Shown: piece after piece, positions 24,042 through 33,415 of the stretch
Layout: each line of letters opens with the position of its first letter
How positions within the stretch are numbered: position 1 is the stretch's first letter
Assembly (NCBI GenBank): GCA_026396835.1
Contig: JAPLWA010000004.1
Coordinates: 496,001-560,000, forward strand
Direction: 5' to 3'
DNA: 64,000 bases
DNA from: Candidatus Falkowbacteria bacterium
Lineage (GTDB): Bacteria > Patescibacteriota > Patescibacteriia > Patescibacteriales > Patescibacteriaceae
Translations under genes and position numbers: made by a program
The notes under the pieces: generated by a model
Databases searched by the model: none
Told to the model about the DNA's origin: nothing
What the model saw: only the letters and a program-made list of their open reading frames with translations

Positions 24042-25706
24042 TTAACTAACTACTCTCCCCCCAAAAGTCTTCAATAAATTATCGATGACTGACGAATCTA
24101 TCTCAGCAGCGGCTACCGCGGCGCCCGCCACGCTGGCGGCTGAAGGGGCCGTGGCATCAACTGCCACCGAGGCTATATTTTCTACTAAAACTAGATTTGG
24201 GTCAAGCGTTGTTTCCACAACAATCCTACGACCCATAATTTCACCCAATAAATTCTCAACTAATTGGCGTATTGCCGGTTCATTAATCCGGTCATGATGA
24301 AACTTATGCTTAAAGGCCAATTTTAGCCCAGAACCCTCTATGCCCATAAATTGACAGGATTTAAGCACAAAAGACAAGGAATGGTTATGTTGCTTAACTC
24401 GCACTAAAAGCTCTTGCCAGGCGCCTTTTATGGCCTCTGGGTCAGCATTAACAGCAATAGGCTCTTCTGGCCCGGCTTTTGGTCTAGAAACAGGGGCGGC
24501 AGCGATATTAGCAGTCGGACGGCGCAAAGGCGCGGCCACTGGGTTGGGGCGTGGGGCTAAAGGCGCAATAACTGAGTCGCTGGAAAATAAACGCCCATAA
24601 CACAAATCGACAATCGCCAACTCTAAAGGCAGCTGAGCAAAAGGCGCATCTTTAATTTCTTTACCAGCGTTTATAAAGCGTTCAATTGAAGCCGATAAAA
24701 AGTCAGGTTCTAATTTTGAAAGTAAAGGCTCAATTCGATTCTGAATTGCTTCTCCAAGTTCTTGGCCTAAATTAGCGCCAAGCTCTGGACTAATTTTTGT
24801 AATCAATAAACGTCTAATCAAAGTAACAAGTTCAGCTGAAAAAACTTTTAGATCAGCTCCATTATCAGATAAACGATTAACATAAGTCACGGCCGCACCA
24901 GCTTCTTTATTAGCAAGATATTCCAGCATTTCAACAGCTTCAGTTACATAGCTACGAGGAATAATTAATTCTGCTTCATCTAAAGTAATTTCTTTGCCTT
25001 TGAGAGAGTTCTCACTACCAGCCAAAGAAATAACTTGTCCCATCAAACTTTCAGCATCACGCATATGTCCATTAGCATGACGTGCGATAGCTTCTAAAAC
25101 GCCTGGACCAACTTTAATTTTTTCTTCGCGTACGATACGTGATAATTTTGTAATTATTTCAACCACGCCAATTTTTTTAAAATCAAAACGCTGACAACGA
25201 GAAATAATTGTTGGCGGAACTTTATGCGCTTCAGTTGTACAAAGAATAAAAATAACATGCGCTGGTGGTTCTTCCATTGTCTTAAGCAAAGCATTCCAAG
25301 CGCTAGTTGATAACATATGCGCTTCATCAATTATGAAAATTTTATAACGACCAGCTGATGGTGCTAAGCGAGCTGAGGCAATAATCGCTTCACGAACATT
25401 ATCAACGCTAGTGTTAGAAGCGGCGTCGATCTCGGCTACATCCATCGAACGGCTCTCAGTTATTTCTGAACATGACTGACATTTGTTACAAGGATCGGCG
25501 CTATCTTCTTTGCGGTTCGGACAGTTCATGGCCTTCGCAAGTAAACGAGCCACCGTAGTTTTACCAATCGCGCGTGGACCACAAAACAAATAGGCATGAG
25601 CAACTTGCTTAGCCTTAATTTCGTAAGACAAAGTTAATTTAACATGTTCCTGTCCAGCAATTTCACTAAAAGTTTGTGGGCGATATTTACGGTAGAGGGT
25701 AGGCAT
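24042..25706 (-). CDS. dnaX: DNA polymerase III subunit gamma/tau
   Basis: 554 residues. DnaX is the ATPase of the clamp loader. It begins MPTLYRKYRPQTFSEIAGQE. Walker A is GPRAIGKTTVARLLAKAMNC (slightly unusual Ala-Ile instead of Gly-Thr). The zinc site shows CPNR, then CNKCQSC. Walker B is FIIDEAHMLS, the SRC motif is TIISRCQRFDF, and domain III follows. After residue 370 there is a Pro/Ala-rich linker, then a tau-like C-terminal domain (about 420-510) and an Ala-rich tail. No frameshift signal for a gamma form is obvious. It is a single gene with its own surroundings, next to tRNA-Gln. Confidence 0.95.
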   Translation of the reverse strand: MPTLYRKYRPQTFSEIAGQEHVKLTLSYEIKAKQVAHAYLFCGPRAIGKTTVARLLAKAMNCPNRKEDSADPCNKCQSCSEITESRSMDVAEIDAASNTSVDNVREAIIASARLAPSAGRYKIFIIDEAHMLSTSAWNALLKTMEEPPAHVIFILCTTEAHKVPPTIISRCQRFDFKKIGVVEIITKLSRIVREEKIKVGPGVLEAIARHANGHMRDAESLMGQVISLAGSENSLKGKEITLDEAELIIPRSYVTEAVEMLEYLANKEAGAAVTYVNRLSDNGADLKVFSAELVTLIRRLLITKISPELGANLGQELGEAIQNRIEPLLSKLEPDFLSASIERFINAGKEIKDAPFAQLPLELAIVDLCYGRLFSSDSVIAPLAPRPNPVAAPLRRPTANIAAAPVSRPKAGPEEPIAVNADPEAIKGAWQELLVRVKQHNHSLSFVLKSCQFMGIEGSGLKLAFKHKFHHDRINEPAIRQLVENLLGEIMGRRIVVETTLDPNLVLVENIASVAVDATAPSAASVAGAAVAAAEIDSSVIDNLLKTFGGRVVS

Positions 25707-25827
25707 TTTTAGGAATTAAAGTATATTAAGACGGCTTTATTTTAGACAAATATTAACAATAAAGCAAATGGCAAAAAATTTCTGATTATTGGTTAGAAGC
25801 TATCGTCAATTAACAAACAAAAGAGAT

Positions 25828-26421
25828 CTATTTTATGAATTCAAAAGTTTTAATAATGCTGGAAATTTCTTTCATTCTAGCAACAATCTCATCATTAGCC
25901 GCATCCTGAGCTCCAGAATAAGCAAAAACATATTTACTATTTTCTGCTATATAATTTGGTTTTGGACCTTGATCAGCTTGAACATTTTGCCATTGCTTTT
26001 TAGTATGGATACTAATATTAAACAATGAGTCTTGACCACCATAAGCGAAATCAATTGAATCACCAGTTCCATTAGTCCCCCAGTTTAGCTTTCTACTAGC
26101 CACAGAATATCCTTTCCAAGTAGCAGGTAGTGTTAGTTTAAAACCATAAACAGAATTATTATAAACAATTGAATCTTCTACAACTGTTTCAGTTTCCTGC
26201 ATCTCAAAAGTGCTCTCTACCTGAGAATCTTTATTAACAGTATCTAATTTGTCCTGAAGTCTAGTAAATTGTGACTGCATTGTAGCCAATCTATAATCTA
26301 GTGAGCTAATTTGTTTATTACTGCTGTTTTGTTGAATATAAAAAGCTCCGCCTAATAAAATTATTACAAGACAAGCTCCAACAACTACCTGCATGTTTAT
26401 AGAATTATTTTTATCACTCAT
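25828..26421 (-). CDS. Membrane-anchored extracytoplasmic protein
   Basis: 197 residues. One N-terminal membrane segment (MQVVVGACLVIILLGGAFYI) anchors a short coiled-coil stretch (about 35-65) and a C-terminal globular domain starting VYNNSVYGFKLTLPATWKGY. This phrase resembles PsbP-like/surface domains that I often see in small Patescibacteria membrane proteins. No catalytic residues stand out. It lies 14 nt after the next gene upstream, so both are probably co-transcribed. Function unknown. Confidence 0.65.
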   Translation of the reverse strand: MSDKNNSINMQVVVGACLVIILLGGAFYIQQNSSNKQISSLDYRLATMQSQFTRLQDKLDTVNKDSQVESTFEMQETETVVEDSIVYNNSVYGFKLTLPATWKGYSVASRKLNWGTNGTGDSIDFAYGGQDSLFNISIHTKKQWQNVQADQGPKPNYIAENSKYVFAYSGAQDAANDEIVARMKEISSIIKTFEFIK

Positions 26422-26435
26422 ATTATTAAGTTAGA

Positions 26436-27008
26436 TTAAGTTTTTTTAAAAATATGTTCAACGGCTGCCCAGCGAGATTGCCCTGTCTTTGGAACTAAAA
26501 TTATAACTTCATCGCCCATCTCGCCCTTAAAGTAAGTTACGCTAGCGCCTAATATCTTAAAACGTTTACCATTAACCGTAACTGTCCAATCCCCCGTATC
26601 TGATTGTTCAAGATTACCAGTTAAACGTAAACGATCAATTGGTTGAATCTGTTTATAAATCATTGTGCCTTGATCAGTCACTGATAATTTTAATAAATCA
26701 CCTTCAACTAATTTTGACTTAGAAGCATAGTTGACCGGCACTGCATACTGTTTACCGTCGGAGCCAATCATCTTTTCGCCATCAAAAACACCTTCGATAG
26801 TTTTTTCAATATGAGCTGCCGAGCTCATGGCAGCCGGCGTAAAAGCGCCTTCAAAGCCTGACATGCCAGAAATAAAATCACTCAAAGCTTCACTAGCTTG
26901 ATGTAGATTAGCAACTAATGAGCGCAGAGCCATTAATTTCTGTTTTGAAACAACAACAGCTTCTGTTTTTGAATCATCCTCCTCGTTTAAATTTTTGTTT
27001 TCTTCCAT
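26436..27008 (-). CDS. Conserved hypothetical protein, helical N-term and beta C-term
   Basis: 190 residues. An acidic start (MEENKNLNEEDDSKTE) precedes two helices, then a beta-rich segment from about 80 (GSDGKQYAVPVNYASKSKLV, then EGDLLKLSVTDQGTMIYKQI). GDEVIILVPKTGQ follows near the end. The beta part looks like a small barrel of the kind seen in RNA-binding or transcription-associated domains, but no named family is certain. It lacks membrane segments. The gene is followed by the membrane-anchored protein gene and preceded by a GC-rich palindrome. Confidence 0.6.
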   Translation of the reverse strand: MEENKNLNEEDDSKTEAVVVSKQKLMALRSLVANLHQASEALSDFISGMSGFEGAFTPAAMSSAAHIEKTIEGVFDGEKMIGSDGKQYAVPVNYASKSKLVEGDLLKLSVTDQGTMIYKQIQPIDRLRLTGNLEQSDTGDWTVTVNGKRFKILGASVTYFKGEMGDEVIILVPKTGQSRWAAVEHIFKKT

Positions 27009-27022
27009 ATTTTTATTTTGTC

Positions 27023-27042
27023 ATCCCCGCGAAGGCGGGGAT
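27023..27042. repeat. REP-like GC palindrome
   Basis: ATCCCCGC-GAAG-GCGGGGAT in a gap between two genes. This type of palindrome (GTCATCCCCGCGAAGGCGGG) is a common dispersed repeat in bacteria. It may act as a weak terminator on either strand. Confidence 0.6.
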
Positions 27043-27059
27043 TATTTTTAAATTTTTAA

Positions 27060-28295
27060 TTAAGCTTCTTCTAAAACATAGTCCGGGAAAGCTTCTTTTA
27101 TTATTTGCTTACAGTATTCTCTTGGAGCCTGTCCAAATTTTTGACTAGTTCCAAATATTTTTATTGTCTTATTGGCTTGATCTAAGCTTAACCAACCTCC
27201 TCCACTAACTTTTAAATTATATTTTTGAGCCATATCATTATGCTCTCCTAATGTTGCATCGAAGACAAGATTTTTTTCTGCCTTATTATCTTCACCCAGA
27301 ACAAACTTACCCTTACAAATAGCATCTTTTATCTGACCGATAATTAACAACCTCACTTTCTCGCCATTGATATCAATATTTTTCTCTGTTTCTATTCTCT
27401 CATCTTTAGGAATATTTAAATAATCAAGATAGTTCATTTTTATAACATCAGCGTAAGTTATTTTTGAACCATGTTCCTTAGCTAATTCAAAAGATTTTCC
27501 CCTAGCCATATCGGCGTGTCCGGCACCAGTATTATGTATTAGGTCTATATATATTTTCTCAGTATCAATTTCTACGTCACTCTTTTTTGCTAATTCACTA
27601 ATTCGATTAAACTCACTATTACTAGCAGATCCATCATCTATACACTTACGAAGGTAGATATTTTCAAAAAGCTCTTTTCGAATATTATATTCAGCATCTT
27701 TAATATCTAGCTCCACTCCTCTCTCTGTAGCGTAATCAACTAAATCAAAAGAAATATTCCCGCTCGCCAATCCTTGTTTATAAGCTTTTTTCAATAAACT
27801 CTCGTCTGGCTCACCCAGTCTAATGCCCTCTGCCCCTGCTTGCTCTTCAATATATTTTAAACTTTTTATCGACTGTCTAAATAACAGCGATGTGTTAAAT
27901 GCTTGTTCAAAAACACTAGCATCTACTTGTATTTCAAAGCCTTTTTCTTTAGCTTGAGCCTTTGCGGTATCATAAGTGCCCGTACCAATAGAATTTTCGC
28001 ATTTATTCTTTAAAAATTCTAGACTAGGATCGATTTTATTGTTAATCTCCTCTTTTTTTATTTCTTCAATTTTTTTATTTATATCATCATCTTTATCTAA
28101 TTCTATATTCTCTTTTTTTACGTAATTTTCGAATACTGTTAATGTTTGTATACTCTTCTTTTCTAACAATGCCTCATAAATATCTTGATAAATATTTTTA
28201 TCAACAACGAGCTTAATCCTATCTATTTTAGCTCGCATCTTTAAAGCGTCAATATTATCTTCAATATGCAAAAATCGAAGAGGCATAAAGAACAT
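27060..28295 (-). CDS. Helical-repeat protein with Janus/Ocnus-like (PHPT1) C-terminal domain
   Basis: 411 residues from the Met at 28295. Residues 1-300 are helical with repeat-like blocks (AKAQAKEKGFEIQVD, KKAYKQGLASGNISFD, FELAKEHGSKITY), perhaps ankyrin-like. Residues 305-411 look like a Janus/Ocnus domain (phosphohistidine phosphatase PHPT1): DATLGEHNDMAQKYN carries the His, followed by SGGGWLSLDQANKTIKIFGT, QKFGQAPREYC and FPDYVLEE, in the same order as PHPT1. In-frame upstream sequence from an ATG at 28386-28388 reads 15 codons, then a TAA at 28341-28343, then 15 more codons to this Met. The original gene was probably longer and is now restarted here, or the stop is a sequencing error. 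Confidence 0.6.
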   Translation of the reverse strand: MFFMPLRFLHIEDNIDALKMRAKIDRIKLVVDKNIYQDIYEALLEKKSIQTLTVFENYVKKENIELDKDDDINKKIEEIKKEEINNKIDPSLEFLKNKCENSIGTGTYDTAKAQAKEKGFEIQVDASVFEQAFNTSLLFRQSIKSLKYIEEQAGAEGIRLGEPDESLLKKAYKQGLASGNISFDLVDYATERGVELDIKDAEYNIRKELFENIYLRKCIDDGSASNSEFNRISELAKKSDVEIDTEKIYIDLIHNTGAGHADMARGKSFELAKEHGSKITYADVIKMNYLDYLNIPKDERIETEKNIDINGEKVRLLIIGQIKDAICKGKFVLGEDNKAEKNLVFDATLGEHNDMAQKYNLKVSGGGWLSLDQANKTIKIFGTSQKFGQAPREYCKQIIKEAFPDYVLEEA

Positions 28296-28415
28296 ACTCT
28301 TGAAGTCTTCTTGAAGTTCTTTTTCGGCTAGCTCTTTTCTTTATTTAGATTCATCTATATTTAATTTTTCAAATTCATTTTCTGACATATTTAATATAAA
28401 GCGGACTAAACTTAA

Positions 28416-31010
28416 TTAAATACTTGGTCTTAACGGCGGCTTTGGCGTAACTGGCAGTATCTTAGTTCTTTCTAAAATAGCTGCCTCCACGTCAGCTCTA
28501 TCTTGACCATATTTTAAGCGACTTAAGTGTTTTAACTTGCCCGGCATATCTTCCCTCTTCTCGCCACACAAAGGCCAAGGTGTGGCCATTGAAAACGGAC
28601 GACTAGTTGTATTATCAATTAATAGCTTAACATAAGCTGTGTATTTTTCAACATTGATTAAATCATATTCATTAAAGACTGGGGCAAATTCTTTTTTCAA
28701 ATATTCGGCGTCTTCCGAACCAATCTTAAAAGTAACCATTGTACCGACGTTACCAAAAACCGCATCTTTAATTGTTGTGTCATTATTTTTTGATAACTGA
28801 CCAATATATTGGTGAGCAATAACCAAACCTAAACCATATTTACGAGCTTCAGATAAAATCTGAGCGATTGAATCAGTCGTAAAATTTTGGAACTCGTCAA
28901 TGTACAAATAAAAATCTTTTCTTGACTTAGCCTCAGAATCGGCGCGCGATAAAGCGGCCATTAAAATTTTACCAACAATAATCATACCCAAAAGATAGGC
29001 GTTCATTTCACCAACAATACCTTTTGGTAAATTAATCAACAAAATTTTTCCCTCATCCATGACATCACGTAAATTGAAAGAACTTTTTTGCTGACCAATA
29101 ATTGGTCGCATCATGTCATTGGAAATAAATGAAGTTAACTTAGAAGTAATATAAGGCACAACGTTGGCGAGCGCCGCATCACCACCAGCTTTTTCAGCTT
29201 CTTTACGCCAGAAATCAACTACCGTTGGATCACTACAACGTGATAACTTAAGATTTCTAAAAGCCGTATCTGATAAGACTTTAGGAATTTCCATCAAGGT
29301 TGAACCAGACGCTGGATCGCTCATGATTAACAGCATGGCGTTACGCATATACTGTTCAAAGATTGGTCCACCAGTGGCTTTCAAATCATACAACTTATCA
29401 AAGATACCGATCATTTCGTTGATCACGAAAGTTTTTTGTTCTGGATAACGCGGATCAAATTCTAATAAGTTGATTGACATTGGTCGTTCAATATCAGATG
29501 GCGAGAAAATAACAACATCATCAGCGCGTTCTGGTGGAACATGCGTCAAAACATCTTCAATCAAATCGCCGTGTGGATCAATCATGCAAATACCATGACC
29601 ATTGATAACATCTTGGATTGCCATATTGGCGAGTAGAACAGATTTACCAACACCGGATTTACCAATAATATAAGTGTGTCGCAAACGATCGGCCTGTTTT
29701 ATTCGGACATCTTTTTTAACGCCGCGATAAGTATTGGTACCTAGCAATAAACCTTCAGCTGGCAAATTAACTGGCGCAGCTGATTGACGAGCGGTTAACC
29801 ATAAAATATTTGGCGTCTCAGCATTTTTTAATGGGAAATGGAAAAGACTTGCTAATTCTTCTGTATTCAAAATTGAAGCAGCCTTATGATAAAAACGGCG
29901 GAAAATAAAATCACGCACATTTTTATTGTGGTAAAAAAATTCCTTTATCATTTTCTTATAACGACGTTGAGTTACTTGGGTAAAAGAATTACCATATTCG
30001 TAATAGTTATAACGACTAAAGCTGCCACCTAGATGCCATAAATTAGCGTCGGCCCGGTCTTTAGTTGGCGCACTAGCAATTAACCTGATATTAACTTCCA
30101 TTCCGGCTTTAGAGTTTTTTTCTTCAATACCTTTAACCGCTTCCTCTTCTTTAGGTGATAAACGCTTAAAACCTTTTTGCTGTTCTTGGTGTTGTGATTT
30201 CGGACCACTAACGGCGTCCCCGGCGTCGCCCGCGAATTTCATTAGCTCCTTAGAAAATGAACTGCCCGACAAACCTTCAGATAAAGAATAAGTTTCATTG
30301 GCTTTCTTAACAACGCGACGAGAAGTTTTATGCCAATCTTTTTCTGCACTTCTAACAATATACTGAATCGCCATGCCTTCGTCAGGCCCAATTTTTGACA
30401 TGACGTTAATCAAAGAATTTAATGGATCAGTATCTTCTTTTAAATAAGTCTTTATCGGCAAAACAAAACTTAGCTTAGTCTTGATCGTCGCCGCGGCGAC
30501 TTTCCCGGCTGGGCTGAAAATATTATAGTCAATCACTTCTTCAATTAATGACTCAGGATAGTTAGCCTGAATTTGTTCTTGAATATAATCAGCGTGCTGA
30601 CGCGGCACAGCAATGTAGAAAGAAATTAATTTATTATAAGCTACAATCTCAAAAGAATAATGGTCGGTTCGTCCGAAGAACCAACGCTTTAAACCATGCT
30701 GCGCTTTAAAACCACCGATTGAAGAAAAGACAGCTTCCATTTTAGCAATTTCTTCACGTAGCTGTTGCACAGTAAATTCTTTTGACTGATCCTCTGGTCT
30801 TTCTTTCGGTAATTTAATTAAATAAACCACGTGCTGAATTAGCGCGCGGTTAACTAAAATTCTTCTTAAAATCATTAAGGCAACCACAGCAATAACAACC
30901 AGGCCTAAAATAATTATATAGCCAAAATCAAAAGTCGGTGTAGTGATTGGAATTTGTGTACTAAAATCAGTTGTCTGATATTGATTAATTTGGTTCTGCC
31001 CGTAGTCCAT
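28416..31010 (-). CDS. TraD/VirD4-like type IV secretion ATPase
   Basis: 864 residues. One membrane segment at about 29-47 (YIIILGLVVIAVVALMILRR) is followed by a 380-residue variable region and a RecA-like motor. HTYIIGKSGVGKSVLLANMA is Walker A near 456-463. ICMIDPHGDLIEDVL and YIDEFQNFTTDSIAQIL (Walker B) follow, then VIAHQYIGQL. Order and size fit the coupling-protein/DUF87-type ATPases found in Patescibacteria envelope secretion systems. They probably pump protein or DNA across the membrane. It is co-transcribed with the small upstream gene (1-nt gap). Its partners VirB4, PrgI and pilin are elsewhere in the window. Confidence 0.8.
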   Translation of the reverse strand: MDYGQNQINQYQTTDFSTQIPITTPTFDFGYIIILGLVVIAVVALMILRRILVNRALIQHVVYLIKLPKERPEDQSKEFTVQQLREEIAKMEAVFSSIGGFKAQHGLKRWFFGRTDHYSFEIVAYNKLISFYIAVPRQHADYIQEQIQANYPESLIEEVIDYNIFSPAGKVAAATIKTKLSFVLPIKTYLKEDTDPLNSLINVMSKIGPDEGMAIQYIVRSAEKDWHKTSRRVVKKANETYSLSEGLSGSSFSKELMKFAGDAGDAVSGPKSQHQEQQKGFKRLSPKEEEAVKGIEEKNSKAGMEVNIRLIASAPTKDRADANLWHLGGSFSRYNYYEYGNSFTQVTQRRYKKMIKEFFYHNKNVRDFIFRRFYHKAASILNTEELASLFHFPLKNAETPNILWLTARQSAAPVNLPAEGLLLGTNTYRGVKKDVRIKQADRLRHTYIIGKSGVGKSVLLANMAIQDVINGHGICMIDPHGDLIEDVLTHVPPERADDVVIFSPSDIERPMSINLLEFDPRYPEQKTFVINEMIGIFDKLYDLKATGGPIFEQYMRNAMLLIMSDPASGSTLMEIPKVLSDTAFRNLKLSRCSDPTVVDFWRKEAEKAGGDAALANVVPYITSKLTSFISNDMMRPIIGQQKSSFNLRDVMDEGKILLINLPKGIVGEMNAYLLGMIIVGKILMAALSRADSEAKSRKDFYLYIDEFQNFTTDSIAQILSEARKYGLGLVIAHQYIGQLSKNNDTTIKDAVFGNVGTMVTFKIGSEDAEYLKKEFAPVFNEYDLINVEKYTAYVKLLIDNTTSRPFSMATPWPLCGEKREDMPGKLKHLSRLKYGQDRADVEAAILERTKILPVTPKPPLRPSI

Positions 31011-31011
31011 A

Positions 31012-31482
31012 CTAGAAATTATCTTTTATTTTTATAATTTCGTCAGTTTTTAATTTTGCTTCTTGCTCTAAGAAAAAACGATTAACGCCAGGAATGAGTA
31101 AAAGCCAATTTCTAATAAGCTTTATAATTTTCTGGACTTTAATTTTAGTAGATGACAATAGCGTATTTATTTCTATAGCAGTTTCTTCGCCCTGAAGTCT
31201 AAACTTTTCCTTTTCTACTTCTGGTAAATTAAAATATACATTAGATAAGTCATCTTCAAGGATTCTTTCAATCTCTGCTACGCGCTCAACTTCCGGTGTC
31301 AGTGCATTAGCCGTTTGAGTTTGGGCAGCGGGAGTAGCCAAAAAATCGCCTGCTTTTTCATCAGTTGCCTTATTGCCGCTTTCTATTTTTTGTTCTGGCG
31401 CACTTGGAGCCTCTGGTCTAATTGGTTGATTAGCTAAAGGCTTTTCAATACTTGGCTCCAGTATTTTTTCTTTTTCACTCAT
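31012..31482 (-). CDS. Small protein with low-complexity N-term, paired with secretion ATPase
   Basis: 156 residues. The first 85 are Pro/Ala/Glu-rich and probably disordered (PLANQPIRPEAPSAPEQKIE). The rest reads VERVAEIERILEDDLSNVYF and ends in a short amphipathic or membrane-touching segment (IIKLIRNWLLLIPGVNRFFL). It sits directly upstream of the TraD-like ATPase gene with a 1-nt gap, so it may be an accessory or targeting factor for that machine. No family recognised. Confidence 0.6.
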   Translation of the reverse strand: MSEKEKILEPSIEKPLANQPIRPEAPSAPEQKIESGNKATDEKAGDFLATPAAQTQTANALTPEVERVAEIERILEDDLSNVYFNLPEVEKEKFRLQGEETAIEINTLLSSTKIKVQKIIKLIRNWLLLIPGVNRFFLEQEAKLKTDEIIKIKDNF

Positions 31483-31568
31483 AAGTCAAAAATTCCGTAG
31501 GTAAACGGATAATAATATACTCTTATTATAGTAAAATATAGGCTAAAACACAACATAAACTAACCGAC

Positions 31569-31680
31569 CTCACCCCTGCCCCCTCTCCATTCGCAAGCGA
31601 ACAGAGAGGGGAACTAAATTAAGACGTGAATACAAGCCACCCCTCTCTACGCTTTAGCGTGGAGAGGGGCTGGGGGTGAG
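31569..31680. repeat. Long GC-rich inverted repeat between secretion operon and cysS
   Basis: Arms of 20 bases (31569-31588 and 31661-31680, CTCACCCCTGCCCCCTCTCC type) pair with two mismatches. Inside, two smaller hairpins carry GAGAGGGG/CCCCTCTC arms. It is of the dispersed palindrome type seen in many bacteria, and fills most of a 214-nt gene-free gap. Confidence 0.8.
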
Positions 31681-31696
31681 TAATGTTTAAGTAAAA

Positions 31697-33103
31697 TTAT
31701 TTCTTAAAACGAATCATAGTACCTGCCGTTGCATCTTCAACAATAAAGCCTAGGGCTTCAATATCATTTCGTAATTTGTCAGAAGCTGCCCAATCCTTGT
31801 TCATTCTGGCTTGTTCTCGCTCGGCAGCTAAGGCCTGAATCTCTAAGGGTAATTCTTCTGGAATAAGACCTAAACCTAGAACATGATCAAAATCTGCTAC
31901 AGTCGCATACTTAACATTCGACTCAAGCTCTGACTTTAATAATCCCTGTAAAACCGCAATAGCTTGTGGCATGTTCAAATCATCATTTATAGCTTCCATA
32001 AACTTCGTTTTATAATCCTGATCTACCGCAGCAGCTGCTTTATCTAAAACTGAGACAGCGCGTTTAATGGCTTCTAGACCGTTTTGCGCCTGTTCTAGAG
32101 CTTCTGGTTTATAGTTTATGGCTTTGCGATAATGAGTCATAAAGCACAAATACCTAAAAGCTAAAGGATCAATCCCCTTTTTAGTAGTTTCTAAATCAAG
32201 CGTTAAAAAATTGCCAGTACTCTTTGCCATTTTTTCGCCCTCACCTAAATTAAGATGTTCGCCGTGTAACCAATAATTAAAAAATGGTTTCCCAGTTGAG
32301 GCTTCAGATTGCGCTATCTCATTAGTGTGATGAATATTAATATGGTCAACGCCACCGCAATGAATATCTAAGTTATCTTTCAAAAATTCAAGACTCATGG
32401 CTGAGCACTCAATATGCCAGCCAGGAAAACCAATACCCCAAGGCGATTCCCATTCCATTTGTCGTTTAGCCGGGGACTTGCCCTCCGAAGCTCCGTCAGG
32501 AGCGTAGGATGGGGAAAATTTCCACAAAGCAAAATCAGTTGAATTTTTCTTTTCATCATTTTTCTCAACTCGAGCGCCTTCTTTGAGTTCATCTAACTTA
32601 AGATGGCTTAGTTTATTATAATCAGGGAATTTTGCAGTATCAAAATAAAGCCCGTCCGATGTTTTATAAACAAATCCTTTTTTATCTAAATCAGCAATCA
32701 AATCAATTTGTTCTTTAATATGATCTGTTGCCTTACACCAAATTTTCGGTTCAATGATATTTAATTCAACTAAGCTCTTTTTAAAAGCTTCTAAATAAAA
32801 TTCGGCAATTTCCCAGGCAGTTTTATTTTCTAAAGCTGCTTCTTTTTCAATCTTGTCTTCGCCCATGTCTCTGTCCCCTGTTAAATGGCCGACATCAGTT
32901 ACATTCATAACATGTTTCACTTCAAAACCATTATAAACTAAAACACGTTTGAGAATATCTTCAAAAACATAAGTACGAAGATTACCTATATGAGCATAAT
33001 GATAAACCGTTGGGCCACAAGTATAAAGACCAACAGCGGCGCTGCTGATTGGCTTAAAAATCTCCTTGGTACGAGTTAAAGTATTATAAAGCAATATATC
33101 CAT
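31697..33103 (-). CDS. cysS: Cysteinyl-tRNA synthetase
   Basis: 468 residues, normal size. CysRS charges tRNA-Cys. It starts [20 protein letters not shown], with [17 protein letters not shown] carrying the zinc ligand Cys29 and the HIGH motif as HIGN (38-41). [13 protein letters not shown] and [20 protein letters not shown] give further zinc and active-site residues, and [11 protein letters not shown] is the KMSKS loop. The C-terminal helical domain ends [10 protein letters not shown]. Residues about 195-220 carry an insert with [13 protein letters not shown]. Complete and apparently monocistronic. Confidence 0.97.
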   Translation of the reverse strand: MDILLYNTLTRTKEIFKPISSAAVGLYTCGPTVYHYAHIGNLRTYVFEDILKRVLVYNGFEVKHVMNVTDVGHLTGDRDMGEDKIEKEAALENKTAWEIAEFYLEAFKKSLVELNIIEPKIWCKATDHIKEQIDLIADLDKKGFVYKTSDGLYFDTAKFPDYNKLSHLKLDELKEGARVEKNDEKKNSTDFALWKFSPSYAPDGASEGKSPAKRQMEWESPWGIGFPGWHIECSAMSLEFLKDNLDIHCGGVDHINIHHTNEIAQSEASTGKPFFNYWLHGEHLNLGEGEKMAKSTGNFLTLDLETTKKGIDPLAFRYLCFMTHYRKAINYKPEALEQAQNGLEAIKRAVSVLDKAAAAVDQDYKTKFMEAINDDLNMPQAIAVLQGLLKSELESNVKYATVADFDHVLGLGLIPEELPLEIQALAAEREQARMNKDWAASDKLRNDIEALGFIVEDATAGTMIRFKK

Positions 33104-33132
33104 ACATCATTAGTATAAAGCAGTGCCGCTGA

Positions 33133-33243
33133 ATTTTCAATTTCAAATTTCAAATTTTCAAATAATGCTTTAATTTTCAATGTTTTAAAATTACAACATT
33201 TAAAATTGTTTTGAAATTTATAATTTAAAATCTGAAATTGTGT
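33133..33243. repeat. AT-rich inverted repeat beside tRNA-Thr
   Basis: TTTCAATTTCAAATTTCAAA at the left end faces TTGAAATTTATAATTTAAAA at the right. The centre AATGTT/AACATT can pair. Same kind as the elements at 23931 and 55055; more decayed. Confidence 0.6.
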
Positions 33244-33248
33244 ATTGG

Positions 33249-33321
33249 AGCCGCCTTAGGGATTCGGACCCTAGACCTACGGTTTACAAAACCGTTGCTC
33301 TACCAGCTGAGCTAAGGCGGC
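33249..33321 (-). tRNA. tRNA-Thr (anticodon UGU)
   Basis: Acceptor GCCGCCT pairs with AGGCGGC. The D arm contains AGCTCAGCTGGTAGAGC. Anticodon stem ACGGT/ACCGT with loop TTTGTAA gives TGT, and the T arm reads TAGGG-TCCGAAT-CCCTA. No encoded CCA. Confidence 0.93.
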
Positions 33322-33415
33322 TTAAATAGTAAAAAGTTATAAAGCCTAAGCTTTACAACCTTTGACTATATATTTAATATCATTATTTAGATAAAAAATC
33401 AAGACTTCAGGCGAT

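Noticed and set aside
24100-24140. GC-rich palindrome inserted in dnaX
   Set aside because: GCCCGCC...GGCGG pairing is seen, but the region encodes an Ala-rich tail where GC-rich codons are expected. An insertion cannot be shown.
26918-27148. Open frame on the + strand through the GC palindrome
   Set aside because: It overlaps two well-supported genes on the other strand, and its VIPAKAGI-like peptide is the usual accidental translation of this repeat type.
6793-28343. Recoded stop codon (alternative genetic code)
   Set aside because: The interrupting codon is TAA, which also ends glmS, cofE and many other intact genes here. Recoding in Patescibacteria is known for TGA only.
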